A stretch of 64,000 nt of DNA from contig NZ_JAUYZJ010000022.1 in NCBI RefSeq assembly GCF_030700285.1, forward strand, positions 435 to 64,434, read 5' to 3'. This document shows positions 27,012 through 35,164 of the stretch, piece after piece (position 1 is the first letter of the stretch; every line of letters starts with the position of its first letter). The DNA comes from Methylobacterium sp. NEAU K. GTDB lineage: Bacteria > Pseudomonadota > Alphaproteobacteria > Rhizobiales > Beijerinckiaceae. The notes below the pieces were generated by a model. The model was not told the DNA's origin and searched no databases. It saw nothing but the letters and a program-made list of their open reading frames with translations. The translations under genes and the position numbers were made by a program.

Positions 27012-28236
27012 TTGGTCATGGAATTACGATCTATTACATAGTGTATTTTGAAAAAAGCGGTCATACTGCGCGCGAAGATGCCGGTATTTTCAGCGAATTT
27101 GAGGATTGCGCATAGAACAATCCCCATGACGTCACGCGTTCGTGATATCATACACCATATTCGCTTGTTGGAAAGTCATGATCTGCGCTTCGTCTGGGCG
27201 TATTGCCAGAAGCTGATCGTTTGAATTGCGATAAATGGAAAATGTTGTCGCCATATATTTCGGAGCGGCCGCCTGTTGTTTCAATTTCAAATTGAATGCG
27301 TGCGCCGATTTCGAATGGCCGGTGTCTCGGAAAAATTCGATCAAAGCCTGTGGGGTATCCGATCGATTCCAAATCAATTTGATTTGAAGCCGCTAGGGCT
27401 ATTGTAGTATAAAGTTTGTTAATTTTTATGGTAGATCTGCGAATAATAATGTTTGTTCTCGGCGCGGTTGTAAATCGAACTCGACCACATCAAGGGCATT
27501 ACATTATCAAATATCAGATATCGTATTCACTTCGGGACTAAAAATACCGATCAATTTGGAACAGATATTGTCTTTCTCCCCGGATCGGCGTTGTTTCATC
27601 GGGGCGGGCCACGCGTGAGGCAGCCGGGGCAGCTCGCCGGACGCTCGTCACGTCGGCCCTGGTCCGCGTGCTCGAGCACGAACTGGCAAGCGCCGATGAA
27701 AAGAGATTTTGTCAGACAGAGTATAGAGAGATAGTCAAAATTTCCTGATCTGGATGTATCTGTGCGTATTTACTCGTATTCGTTAAAATATTCAGTATAT
27801 TATTTGAGAAGTAATATAGATATTAGCTCATTGAAGAACATCTTGACGGGCTTGCGCTGCCTGCGCTATGGCCTAGGCAGTATCAATAACGCATCCATTC
27901 GGTTGCTGATTCTTCCATGGCGTCGCATAGGGCGTTCCGGGCAGATCAAGGCGGCGCCGGGATCCGATTTCGGCCGGAAAGATTGTGGTGATTCTCCGTC
28001 TTGGTCGCGATCTTTCCGGATGAGCCGCGTACCAGCGTCCGGTGTTCATGATTTTGTCGTCATGGTCCCTGGGCTAAGATCGCCTATGCGGAGACCGCTT
28101 GTGGGTGATTCACAGGTATGGGCCCGCAGCACCGGGCTCGACGCGTGCCCTCACGCTCAGCACGGGCACGGACAGCCGCCTTCCGGCGCCGCACAGATCG
28201 CGGGGACCGGCCCCGAGATCGACAGGTAGAAGGCGC
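27012..28236. other. AT-rich intergenic stretch with possible gene remnants
   Basis: About 1.2 kb without a confident gene. It is AT-rich up to about 27.58 kb, then holds a GC-rich patch of about 110 bases (27594-27701) bounded by an inverted repeat, TTTCATCGG and CCGATGAAA. It is AT-rich again to 27.85 kb before normal composition resumes. Two protein-like but start-less stretches are visible: one on the minus strand at about 27148-27430 (SIGYPTGFDRIFPRHRPFEI) and one on the plus strand ending at about 27749 (SALVRVLEHELASADEKRF). They could be fragments of decayed genes. Confidence 0.5.
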
Positions 28237-28941
28237 ATGGATCCCCAAGGATCCGGACACGAGCCGGAGGTCGCGCCTCGACGGGCCGCCCAGCCGCTGC
28301 GGATCCTCGCGGTCGCGGTGCAGAAGGGGGGCACCGGCAAGACCACGCTGGCGGCCTCGCTCGCCGTCGCCGCAGTGGAGGCCGGCGAGCGCGTGACCGC
28401 CCTCGACCTCGATCCGCAGGGCTCGCTGGCCGGCTGGGGCGCACTGCGCACGGGCGACGCCGTCGCGGTCGACCGGGTCCAGCCCTGGGAGGTCGGCCAG
28501 CTCGCGGAGATCCTGGACATCCTCGCCCAGGAGGGCGTGACCCTGGTCGTCCTCGACACGGCCGGCAGCTCGACCGGCCTGGCGGCGGCGCTGAAGGACG
28601 CCGATTTCGTACTGATGCCGGTGCGGCCCTCCCGGCTGGACATCGTGGCGGCGCGTCCGACACTCCAGACGCTGGTCGGCCTCGGCCTGCGGGACCGGTT
28701 CGCCCTGGTGCTGAACCAGTGCCCGCCGCCGCCGTCGCCGCGCACCAGCACCTATGCCGCGCAATTGCGTGCGCTTGGGGTGCTGGCCGAGCCGGGCATC
28801 ATCCACCGGGTCGATCACCAGGATGCCCTGGCGATGGGCCTGGGCGTCACGGAATACGCGCCCGCGAGCCCGGCCGCCGAGGAGGTCCGGGCTCTGTGGG
28901 CCTGGATCGACGCGAAGATGCGGGCGTCGGATCCGGCCTGA
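28237..28941 (+). CDS. Orphan ParA-family ATPase
   Basis: A 234-residue deviant-Walker ATPase. The N-terminal AVQKGGTGKTTLAASLAVAA has the signature Lys of ParA/MinD proteins (KGGTGKT). Motif A' is followed by LDLDPQGSLAGW and LVVLDTAGS (Walker B). PVRPSRLDI and VLNQCPP are the usual later ParA motifs. ParA proteins position plasmids, chromosomes or protein clusters by ATP-dependent DNA binding. No ParB gene or parS site adjoins it, and the chromosomal parA is normally near the origin genes, so this is an orphan of unknown cargo. The ATG at 28237 follows AGAAGG. A long hairpin overlaps its stop codon. Confidence 0.85.
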   Translation: MDPQGSGHEPEVAPRRAAQPLRILAVAVQKGGTGKTTLAASLAVAAVEAGERVTALDLDPQGSLAGWGALRTGDAVAVDRVQPWEVGQLAEILDILAQEGVTLVVLDTAGSSTGLAAALKDADFVLMPVRPSRLDIVAARPTLQTLVGLGLRDRFALVLNQCPPPPSPRTSTYAAQLRALGVLAEPGIIHRVDHQDALAMGLGVTEYAPASPAAEEVRALWAWIDAKMRASDPA

Positions 28942-28972
28942 GCCGGGACGTGACTCCCGGCTCGCCGGATCC
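28929..28972. terminator. Two-step hairpin between convergent genes
   Basis: GGATCCGGC (28929-28937) pairs with GCCGGATCC (28964-28972). Inside it, after a two-base bulge, GAGCCGGGA (28940-28948) pairs with TCCCGGCTC (28955-28963) around a six-base loop. The stem is symmetric and lies between the convergent parA-like and dipeptidase genes, so it could end transcription from both sides. It overlaps the parA stop codon. There is no T run. Confidence 0.6.
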
Positions 28973-28977
28973 GACGA

Positions 28978-30363
28978 TCAGCCCTGACCCAGCGCCGCCA
29001 GGATCCGCGCCCAGGAGCGCGTGCCCTTGTGGAAGCTCGTCAGGTCGTATTTCTCATTGGGCGAGTGGATTCGGTCGTCATCCAGTCCGAAGCCGATCAG
29101 GAGCGTGTCGCGCCCGAGGATCCGCTTGAAGTCCCCGACGATCGGGATCGAGCCGCCGGCGCCCACCGTCACCGCCGGCACGCCCCATTCCGCGGCGAGC
29201 GCGGCCTTGGCGGCCCCGAGCTGCGGCATGTCGAAGGGCAGGCTGATCGCCCGCGAGCCCTTGTAGGTGATGACCTCGACCTTGCAGTCCGACGGCACCC
29301 GCTCCCGCACGAAGGCCTTGAAGCGCTCGGCCAGCACCTTCGGGTCCTGATCGTCCACGAGGCGGAACGAGATCTTGGCCGAGGCGGTCGAGGCGATCAC
29401 CGTCTTGGTACCCTCGCCGGTATAGCCGCCGATGATGCCGTTGGCGTCGCAGGAGGGGCGCGACTGCACCAGTTCGATCGGCATGCGCCCGCGCTCGCCC
29501 GCTGGCTCCTTCAGGCCGATCGGCCCGAGCAGCGTCTCGGGGGTCAGCCCCAGGCCGCGCCACTGCTCCAGCACCTCGGGCGGGCGCTCGCGCACGCCGT
29601 CGTAGAAGCCCGGGATCGTCACCCGCCCGTCCGCGTCGTGCAGGTCGGCGATGATCTTGGCGAGCACATGGATCGGGTTGCGCGCCGCGCCGCCGAAGAA
29701 GCCCGAATGCAGGTCGCGGTCGGCGCAGGTGACCTTCACCTCGAAATACGCGAGCCCGCGCAGCGACGACGTGATGGCCGGCGTGGTCCGGTCCCACATC
29801 CCGGTGTCGCAGACCAGCACCACGTCGCAGCCGAGTCTCTCGCGATTGGCCGCGACCCATTCGGGAAGCCCCTGCGATCCGCTCTCCTCCGCCCCTTCGA
29901 TCAGGATCGTGACGCCGCAGGGCAGTTCGCCGCTCATGGCGATATGCGCCCGGCACGCCTCCACGAAGGTCATGACCTGGCCCTTGTCGTCGGAGGCGCC
30001 ACGCCCGACGATCCTTTTGTCACCCTCCGGTCCCGACGCGATGCGGGGTTCGAAGGGCGGCGTCGTCCACAGGTCGAGCGGATCGACCGGCTGCACGTCG
30101 TAATGGCCGTAGAACAGGACATGGGGCGCCCCGGGCTTCGGCCTGTGGGCCAGCACCACCGGATGGAGCGAGGTCTCCTCGACGGAGGTCTCGAAGCCCA
30201 AGGCGGTCAGGTCCTGGGCGAGCCAGGCGGCGGCCGCGCGGCACTGGCCGGCATAGGCCGGGTCGGTGGAAATCGAGGGGATCCGCAGGAAGGCGAACAG
30301 CCGCTCCAGGGCGTTCTCCAGGTCCGTGTCGATGTCGTTGAGGATCGCGTCGAGCGCGGCCAT
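28978..30363 (-). CDS. M20-family dipeptidase
   Basis: A 461-residue zinc metallopeptidase of clan MH. The first metal motif is VLFYGHYDVQPVDP (His-x-Asp), followed by GRGASDDKGQ and LIEGAEESGSQG, which give the catalytic Glu and further ligands. A dimerisation domain sits in the middle, and the C-terminal half has GGSIPIVGDF and a late LIGFGLDDDRIHSPNEKY. Length and motifs match cytosolic dipeptidases related to carnosinase/CNDP rather than ArgE or DapE. Its substrate cannot be set. It is transcribed alone, convergent with the ParA gene and divergent from paoA. Confidence 0.85.
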   Translation of the reverse strand: MAALDAILNDIDTDLENALERLFAFLRIPSISTDPAYAGQCRAAAAWLAQDLTALGFETSVEETSLHPVVLAHRPKPGAPHVLFYGHYDVQPVDPLDLWTTPPFEPRIASGPEGDKRIVGRGASDDKGQVMTFVEACRAHIAMSGELPCGVTILIEGAEESGSQGLPEWVAANRERLGCDVVLVCDTGMWDRTTPAITSSLRGLAYFEVKVTCADRDLHSGFFGGAARNPIHVLAKIIADLHDADGRVTIPGFYDGVRERPPEVLEQWRGLGLTPETLLGPIGLKEPAGERGRMPIELVQSRPSCDANGIIGGYTGEGTKTVIASTASAKISFRLVDDQDPKVLAERFKAFVRERVPSDCKVEVITYKGSRAISLPFDMPQLGAAKAALAAEWGVPAVTVGAGGSIPIVGDFKRILGRDTLLIGFGLDDDRIHSPNEKYDLTSFHKGTRSWARILAALGQG

Positions 30364-30607
30364 CGGGGGCTCCGGGGTGCGGCGGGGACTCTGCGGGGAC
30401 GAGCGTTACCCGAGGCGGGACAGGCGCGGCAACGCCCGCACCGTCCCACGCCTCGTAGCAATCCCTGCGATGGTCCGTCCCGGAACAGGGGCAGATTGGA
30501 ATTGTTATCGGGAGAATCGCCGGTCCGGCCTCCGCGACGCTTGCCGTCGCCGGCTCGGCCGCCTCCGTTTCATGCCCGGCCTCCCGGCCGCCTCCCTGGA
30601 TGACACC

Positions 30608-31132
30608 ATGCTCCTCGAGAAGACTCCGCCGGTGCCGGCGGATGCCCGCATCTGCATCACGCTCACGATCAACGGACAGAGGCGCGAACTTCAGGTCACG
30701 CCCTGGACGACGCTTCTCGACCTGCTGCGCGAGAAGCTCGACCTCACCGGCACCAAGAAGGGCTGCGACCACGGCCAGTGCGGCGCCTGCACGGTCCTGG
30801 TCAACGGCACCCGGGTGAATTCCTGCCTTACCCTCGCGGTGATGAAGGACGGCGCCGAGATCACCACGGTGGAGGGGCTCGCCGGCCTCGGCGACCGGAA
30901 GGGCAGCAACGCGCTCCACCCGATCCAGGAGGCGTTCATCGAGCACGACGCCTTCCAGTGCGGCTACTGCACCCCCGGCCAGCTCTGCTCATCGGTGGGG
31001 CTGATGAACGAGGGCCATGCCCACACGCGCGACGAGATCCGCGAGGCGATGAGCGGCAACATCTGTCGCTGCGGGGCCTACACCAACATCGTCGACGCCA
31101 TCGAGGACGTGATGCAGGGAGCCGCCCGATGA
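30608..31132 (+). CDS. paoA: Aldehyde oxidoreductase iron-sulfur subunit, PaoA-like
   Basis: A 174-residue subunit with two [2Fe-2S] clusters. The plant-ferredoxin-type site reads GCDHGQCGACTVLVNG with the fourth Cys in NSCLTLA. The second, four-helix site carries CGYCTPGQLCS and GNICRCGAYTNI. This is the small subunit of xanthine-dehydrogenase-family molybdoenzymes. The next two genes supply the FAD and molybdenum subunits, in the PaoABC order. E. coli PaoA carries a Tat signal; none is seen from the Met at 30608, so this enzyme may be cytoplasmic. A Met at 30572 would add 12 residues but is no better supported. Its stop overlaps the next start. Confidence 0.88.
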   Translation: MLLEKTPPVPADARICITLTINGQRRELQVTPWTTLLDLLREKLDLTGTKKGCDHGQCGACTVLVNGTRVNSCLTLAVMKDGAEITTVEGLAGLGDRKGSNALHPIQEAFIEHDAFQCGYCTPGQLCSSVGLMNEGHAHTRDEIREAMSGNICRCGAYTNIVDAIEDVMQGAAR

Positions 31133-32136
31133 ACCGCTTCGACTATGTCCGCGCCGGCACGGTGGCGGAGGCGGTGCAGGCCTATGGGGCGGGCGCGCGC
31201 TTCATCGCGGGCGGCACCAACCTGATCGACCTGATGAAGTACGAGGTCGAGAAGCCCGACCGGTTGATCGACATCACCCGCCTGCCGCTCGACGGCATCG
31301 AGGAGCAGGGCGGCGGCCTGCGGCTCGGGGCGCTCGCGACCAACGCCAAGGTCGCCTACGACGACAGGGTCGCCGCACACTACCCGCTGCTGCGCAACGC
31401 CATCCTGGCCGGCGCCTCGGCGCAGCTGCGCAACGCCGCCTCCACGGGCGGCAACCTGCTCCAGCGGACCCGCTGCTACTATTTCTACGACGCCGGTACG
31501 CCCTGCAACAAGCGCGAGCCCGGCTCCGGCTGCCCGGCGATCGGCGGCGTGAACCGCATCCACGCGATCTTCGGGGCGAGCGACGCGTGCATCGCCACGC
31601 ACCCCTCCGACATGTGCGTGGCGCTGGCCGCGCTCGAGGCGGTGGTGCGGGTGAGCGGACCCGGAGGCGACCGGGCGATCCCGTTCTCGGAGTTCCACCG
31701 GCTGCCTGGCGACAACCCGGAGAAAGACACCAACCTCGCCCCCGGCGAGATCGTCGTGTCGGTCGACCTGCCGGAAAGTCGGTTCCCGCAGACCTACACC
31801 TACCTGAAGCTGCGCGACCGGCTGTCCTACGCCTTCGCGCTGGTCTCGGTGGCGGCCGGGCTGGAACTGGACGGCGACACGATCAAGACCGCCCGCCTGG
31901 CGCTGGGCGGCGTCGCCCACAAGCCCTGGCGCAACCGCGAGGCCGAGGCCTTGCTCGAGGGCAAGCCCGCCACGGTCGAGAGCTTCAGGGAGGCGGCCGA
32001 CCTGATCGTGGCCGAGGCCAAGCCGCAATCGGAGAACGTCTTCAAGATCGAACTCGCCCGGCGCGCCATCGTGCGCGGCCTCGAGCAGGCCGCCGCCGGC
32101 ACGCCCCAGTCGCTCAGCGACAAGCGCATCCAGTGA
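31129..32136 (+). CDS. paoB: Aldehyde oxidoreductase FAD subunit, PaoB-like
   Basis: A 335-residue FAD-binding subunit. FIAGGTNLIDLMKYEVEKP near residue 25 and GALATNAKV then RNAASTGGNLLQRTRCYYFY are the FAD-binding motifs. The inserted Cys-rich segment (RCYYFYD, PCNKREPGSGCPAIGG, DACIATHPSDMCVAL) matches the extra [4Fe-4S] cluster that distinguishes PaoB from ordinary xanthine dehydrogenase FAD subunits. It passes electrons from the iron-sulfur subunit to FAD. Its ATG overlaps the paoA stop codon (ATGA), so translation is coupled. paoC begins 8 bases after its end. Confidence 0.9.
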   Translation: MNRFDYVRAGTVAEAVQAYGAGARFIAGGTNLIDLMKYEVEKPDRLIDITRLPLDGIEEQGGGLRLGALATNAKVAYDDRVAAHYPLLRNAILAGASAQLRNAASTGGNLLQRTRCYYFYDAGTPCNKREPGSGCPAIGGVNRIHAIFGASDACIATHPSDMCVALAALEAVVRVSGPGGDRAIPFSEFHRLPGDNPEKDTNLAPGEIVVSVDLPESRFPQTYTYLKLRDRLSYAFALVSVAAGLELDGDTIKTARLALGGVAHKPWRNREAEALLEGKPATVESFREAADLIVAEAKPQSENVFKIELARRAIVRGLEQAAAGTPQSLSDKRIQ

Positions 32137-32144
32137 GGAGCCCC

Positions 32145-34397
32145 ATGGCAACCCAGATCAGCACCGCCGCCGGCACCGATCGGCACGTCGGCAGCCCGAG
32201 GAGCCGCGTCGACGGCCCCGCCAAGGTGACGGGCCTCGCGAAGTATGCCGGTGAATTCACCGCCGCCGACCTCGTCCACGGCTACGTCGTGGGCAGCACG
32301 ATCGCCCGCGGCACGATCACCGGGATCGACTGCGCCGCCGCCGAGGCGGTTCCGGGCGTGCTCAAGGTCCTGACCCACGCGAACCGCCCGGACGTGTCCG
32401 GTAAGGCCGATTCCTACCGGGACATGGTCGGCCCGCCCGGGACGCCCCTGCGGCCGCTCTACGACGCCAACATCCTGTTCTCGGGCCAGCCGGTGGCCTT
32501 GGTGCTGGCGGAGGATTTCGAGACCGCCCGCTACGCCGCCTCGCTGGTCAAGGTCACGTATGCGGCCGAGACGCCCGAGACCGACATCGACGCCCTGGTC
32601 CCCACCGCCTACGATCCGCCCACCAAGCGCGACGGCATCAAGCCGCCGCCCGAGCCCTGGGGCGATGCGGACGCCGCCTTCGGCAAGGCACCGATCCGGG
32701 TCGAGCGGCAGTACCGGATGGCCAACGAGCACCACAACCCGATGGAGCCGCACGCCTCCACGGTGATCGTCGAGGCCGACGGGACCTACACCGCCTACGA
32801 CAAGATCCAGGGCGTGGCCAACAGCCAGCAATACCTGACCGGTGCCTTCGGGCTGAAGCCCGAGCAGGTGCGGGTCATGAACCCCTATCTCGGCGGCGGC
32901 TTCGGCGCCGGCCTGCGCCCGCAATACCAGCTGTTCCTGGCGATGCTGGCCGCCAAGGATCTCGGCCGCTCGGTCCGCGTGGTCCTGACCCGCGAGCAGA
33001 TGTGGAGCTTCACCTATCGGCCGGAGGCGGTGCAGACGGTCTCTCTGGGCGCGAGCCCGGACGGCGCGCTCCAGGCGCTGCGGCACGACGCCGTGCAGGG
33101 CACCTCGCGCTACGAGGATTACCAGGAGAACATCGTCAACTGGTCGGGCACGCTCTACAAGTGCGACAACGTCAAGCTGACCTACCGGCTCGCCAAGCTC
33201 GACACCGCGACGCCCGGCGACATGCGTGCCCCCGGGGCGGTGTCGGGCCTGTTCGCCATCGAGAGCGCGATGGACGAACTCGCCGTGGAGACCGGCAAGG
33301 ACCCGATCGAGCTGCGGCTGATCAACTACACGGATTCGGATCCGGTGGAGGGCAAGCCCTACGGCTCGAAGGCGCTGAAATCCTGCTTCGAGCAGGGCGC
33401 GGCGCGCTTCGGCTGGGCGAAGCGCGACCCGAAGCCCCGCTCCATGCGCGAGGGCCGCGAACTCGTCGGCTGGGGCATGGCGTCGGGCATCTGGGAGGCG
33501 CTGATGATGCCCTCCAGCGCCCGCGCGGTGCTGAGTGCCGACGGCAAGCTGGAGATCGGCAATTCCACCGGCGACATCGGCACCGGCACCTACACGATCC
33601 TCACCCAGATCGGCGCCGACGCGCTGGGCCTGCCGATGGAGGACGTGACGACCAAGCTCGGTGACACCAACCTCGCCGAGGCGCCGGTGGCCGGCGGATC
33701 GTGGACGGCGGCGTCCTCCGGCACGGCGGTGATGAAGGCCTGCCGCAACATCGCCGCCCAGGTCTTCGTGCTGGCCCGCCAGATGGAGAACTCGCCGCTG
33801 GCCAACGTCGATTTCGAGCGCGTTGTCTTCACCGGCGGCCGGATTGAGGTCGCCGGGGACCCGTCCCGCGGCGTCTCGATCAAGGACGCCATGCGCGCGG
33901 GCGGCTTCGAGACGATCGAGGTGACCGAGAAGGCCGGCCCGGACTCGGATTTCGCCAAGCAGTTCGAGTGCTACACCCACCAGGCGGTGTTCGTGGAGGT
34001 GAAGGTCGACGAGGACCTCGGCCAGGTGCGCGTCACTCGCGTCGTCTCGGCGATCGCGGCGGGCAAGATCCTCAACCCGAAGACCGCGCGCAGCCAGATC
34101 ATCGGCGCGACGGTGATGGGGATCGGCTCCGCGCTGCACGAGGAATCGATGCTCGACCATCGCCTCGGCCGGTTCATGAACCGCAACCTCGGCGAGTACC
34201 ACGTGCCGGCCAACGCCGACATCCACGACCTCGACGTGATCTTCGTGGACGAGGAGGACAAGGCCAACCCGCTGGGCGTCAAGGGCGTCGGCGAGATCGG
34301 CATCGTCGGGACCGCGGCGGCCATCGCCAACGCGGTCTTCCACGCCACGGGCAAGCGGGTGCGGGACCTGCCGATCACCATCGACAAGCTGCTCTGA
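32145..34397 (+). CDS. paoC: Aldehyde oxidoreductase molybdenum subunit, PaoC-like
   Basis: A 750-residue molybdopterin-binding catalytic subunit. The N-terminal fold carries RVDGPAKVTGLAKYAGEF. Later MNPYLGGGFGAGLRPQYQLF, RAPGAVSGLF and GGSWTAASSG are cofactor-binding segments, and VKGVGEIGIVGTAAAIAN near the C-terminus carries the catalytic Glu of the xanthine oxidase family (KGVGE). It oxidises aldehydes to acids at a molybdenum centre. GAGGAG lies just before the ATG at 32145. A terminator-like hairpin follows the stop by about 20 bases. No PaoD-type maturation gene is present nearby. Confidence 0.92.
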   Translation: MATQISTAAGTDRHVGSPRSRVDGPAKVTGLAKYAGEFTAADLVHGYVVGSTIARGTITGIDCAAAEAVPGVLKVLTHANRPDVSGKADSYRDMVGPPGTPLRPLYDANILFSGQPVALVLAEDFETARYAASLVKVTYAAETPETDIDALVPTAYDPPTKRDGIKPPPEPWGDADAAFGKAPIRVERQYRMANEHHNPMEPHASTVIVEADGTYTAYDKIQGVANSQQYLTGAFGLKPEQVRVMNPYLGGGFGAGLRPQYQLFLAMLAAKDLGRSVRVVLTREQMWSFTYRPEAVQTVSLGASPDGALQALRHDAVQGTSRYEDYQENIVNWSGTLYKCDNVKLTYRLAKLDTATPGDMRAPGAVSGLFAIESAMDELAVETGKDPIELRLINYTDSDPVEGKPYGSKALKSCFEQGAARFGWAKRDPKPRSMREGRELVGWGMASGIWEALMMPSSARAVLSADGKLEIGNSTGDIGTGTYTILTQIGADALGLPMEDVTTKLGDTNLAEAPVAGGSWTAASSGTAVMKACRNIAAQVFVLARQMENSPLANVDFERVVFTGGRIEVAGDPSRGVSIKDAMRAGGFETIEVTEKAGPDSDFAKQFECYTHQAVFVEVKVDEDLGQVRVTRVVSAIAAGKILNPKTARSQIIGATVMGIGSALHEESMLDHRLGRFMNRNLGEYHVPANADIHDLDVIFVDEEDKANPLGVKGVGEIGIVGTAAAIANAVFHATGKRVRDLPITIDKLL

Positions 34398-34418
34398 GGA
34401 CGCGGGATAGGCTACAGG

Positions 34419-34450
34419 AAAGCCGCCGTGCCGACCGCGCGGCGGCTTTT
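34419..34450 (+). terminator. Intrinsic terminator of the pao operon
   Basis: AAAGCCGCC (34419-34427) pairs with GGCGGCTTT (34441-34449), a 9-bp stem with a 13-base loop, and the sequence continues into TTTT. It starts about 20 bases after the paoC stop. Because the stem begins with AAA it could also work on the opposite strand. Confidence 0.7.
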
Positions 34451-34465
34451 CACCCTGAGGCGCGA

Positions 34466-34903
34466 TTGAGCCACCTTCTGCAATCCTGGCGCTTCTGGGC
34501 GCTCGCCTCGGCGGGCTTCGCGGCGCTGACTGCGATCCTCGCCAAGGTCGGCATCTCGGGCGTGCAGTCCGATGTCGCGACCTTCGTGCGCACCCTGGTG
34601 ATCGTGGCCTTCGCGGGCGCGATCGTGGTCGGATCCGGGCAGGCCGGCGGCCTCGCGCAGATCTCCGGCCGCAGCCTCGTCTTCCTGGTCCTCTCGGGTC
34701 TCGCCACCGGGGCGTCCTGGCTCTGCTACTTCCGGGCGCTGTCGCTGGGCGACGCCGCCCGCGTCGCGCCGATCGACAAGCTGAGCGTGGTGCTGGTCGC
34801 GATCTTCGGCGCGACTCTCCTCGGCGAGACCCTGAGCCTCGCGGCCTGGATCGGCGTCGCGCTGATCGCCGCCGGGGCCGCCCTCGTCGCCTCCGGCTGG
34901 TGA
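34466..34903 (+). CDS. EamA-type small membrane transporter
   Basis: A 145-residue integral membrane protein with about five hydrophobic helices, for example FWALASAGFAALTAILAKVG, SLVFLVLSGLATGASWLCYF and LVAIFGATLLGETLS. It corresponds to a single EamA repeat; full-length DMT-family transporters have two. Single-repeat members usually dimerise. The conserved Gly-Glu motif LGETLS near the end is typical. The TTG at 34466 follows GAGG at 5 bases and is the best start, since no ATG is available. It lies behind the pao terminator and may be its own unit. The transported substrate is unknown. Confidence 0.75.
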   Translation: MSHLLQSWRFWALASAGFAALTAILAKVGISGVQSDVATFVRTLVIVAFAGAIVVGSGQAGGLAQISGRSLVFLVLSGLATGASWLCYFRALSLGDAARVAPIDKLSVVLVAIFGATLLGETLSLAAWIGVALIAAGAALVASGW

Positions 34904-34977
34904 AGCGGGGAGCGCTGGCGCACCGATCCATTAACCGCCCGCGCCCATCCTGACGGTCTCTCGCGAAAGGGACCGCC

Positions 34978-35133
34978 ATGGATTGGGTCTACCGCGGCTT
35001 CGAGACCTCGCTTCTGGGGCTCGCCCTGGGTCTCGGCCTCGCGGCTTGCTGGTCGCTCGGCACCGAGCCGGCGCCGAGCGCTACGCTGTCCGTCACCCTG
35101 CCGATGCTGACCGTCACGAGCCCCGCGCCCTGA
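34978..35133 (+). CDS. Very small membrane protein, 51 residues
   Basis: A 51-residue protein. GAAAGGGACC sits directly upstream of the ATG at 34978, a good ribosome site. It begins MDWVYRGFETSLLGLALGLG, with a hydrophobic segment through LAACWSLG, then a Ser/Thr/Pro-rich tail. It may be a single-pass membrane protein; the LAAC motif could also be a lipobox (Cys24). Neighbours on either side are unrelated enzymes. I do not recognise a family, but the ribosome site and clean hydrophobic helix support a real gene. Confidence 0.5.
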   Translation: MDWVYRGFETSLLGLALGLGLAACWSLGTEPAPSATLSVTLPMLTVTSPAP

Positions 35134-35164
35134 CGCGGGGACCGGGAGGCCGCTCGGATCTCGG

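Noticed and set aside
27762..28229. A plus-strand frame before the ParA gene
   Set aside because: It changes abruptly from AT-rich to GC-rich codons and has no domain; it seems to be a chance frame across the island border.
31827..34979. A long minus-strand open frame opposite the pao genes
   Set aside because: No family motifs and Arg/His-rich composition; paoB and paoC on the plus strand are complete and coupled.
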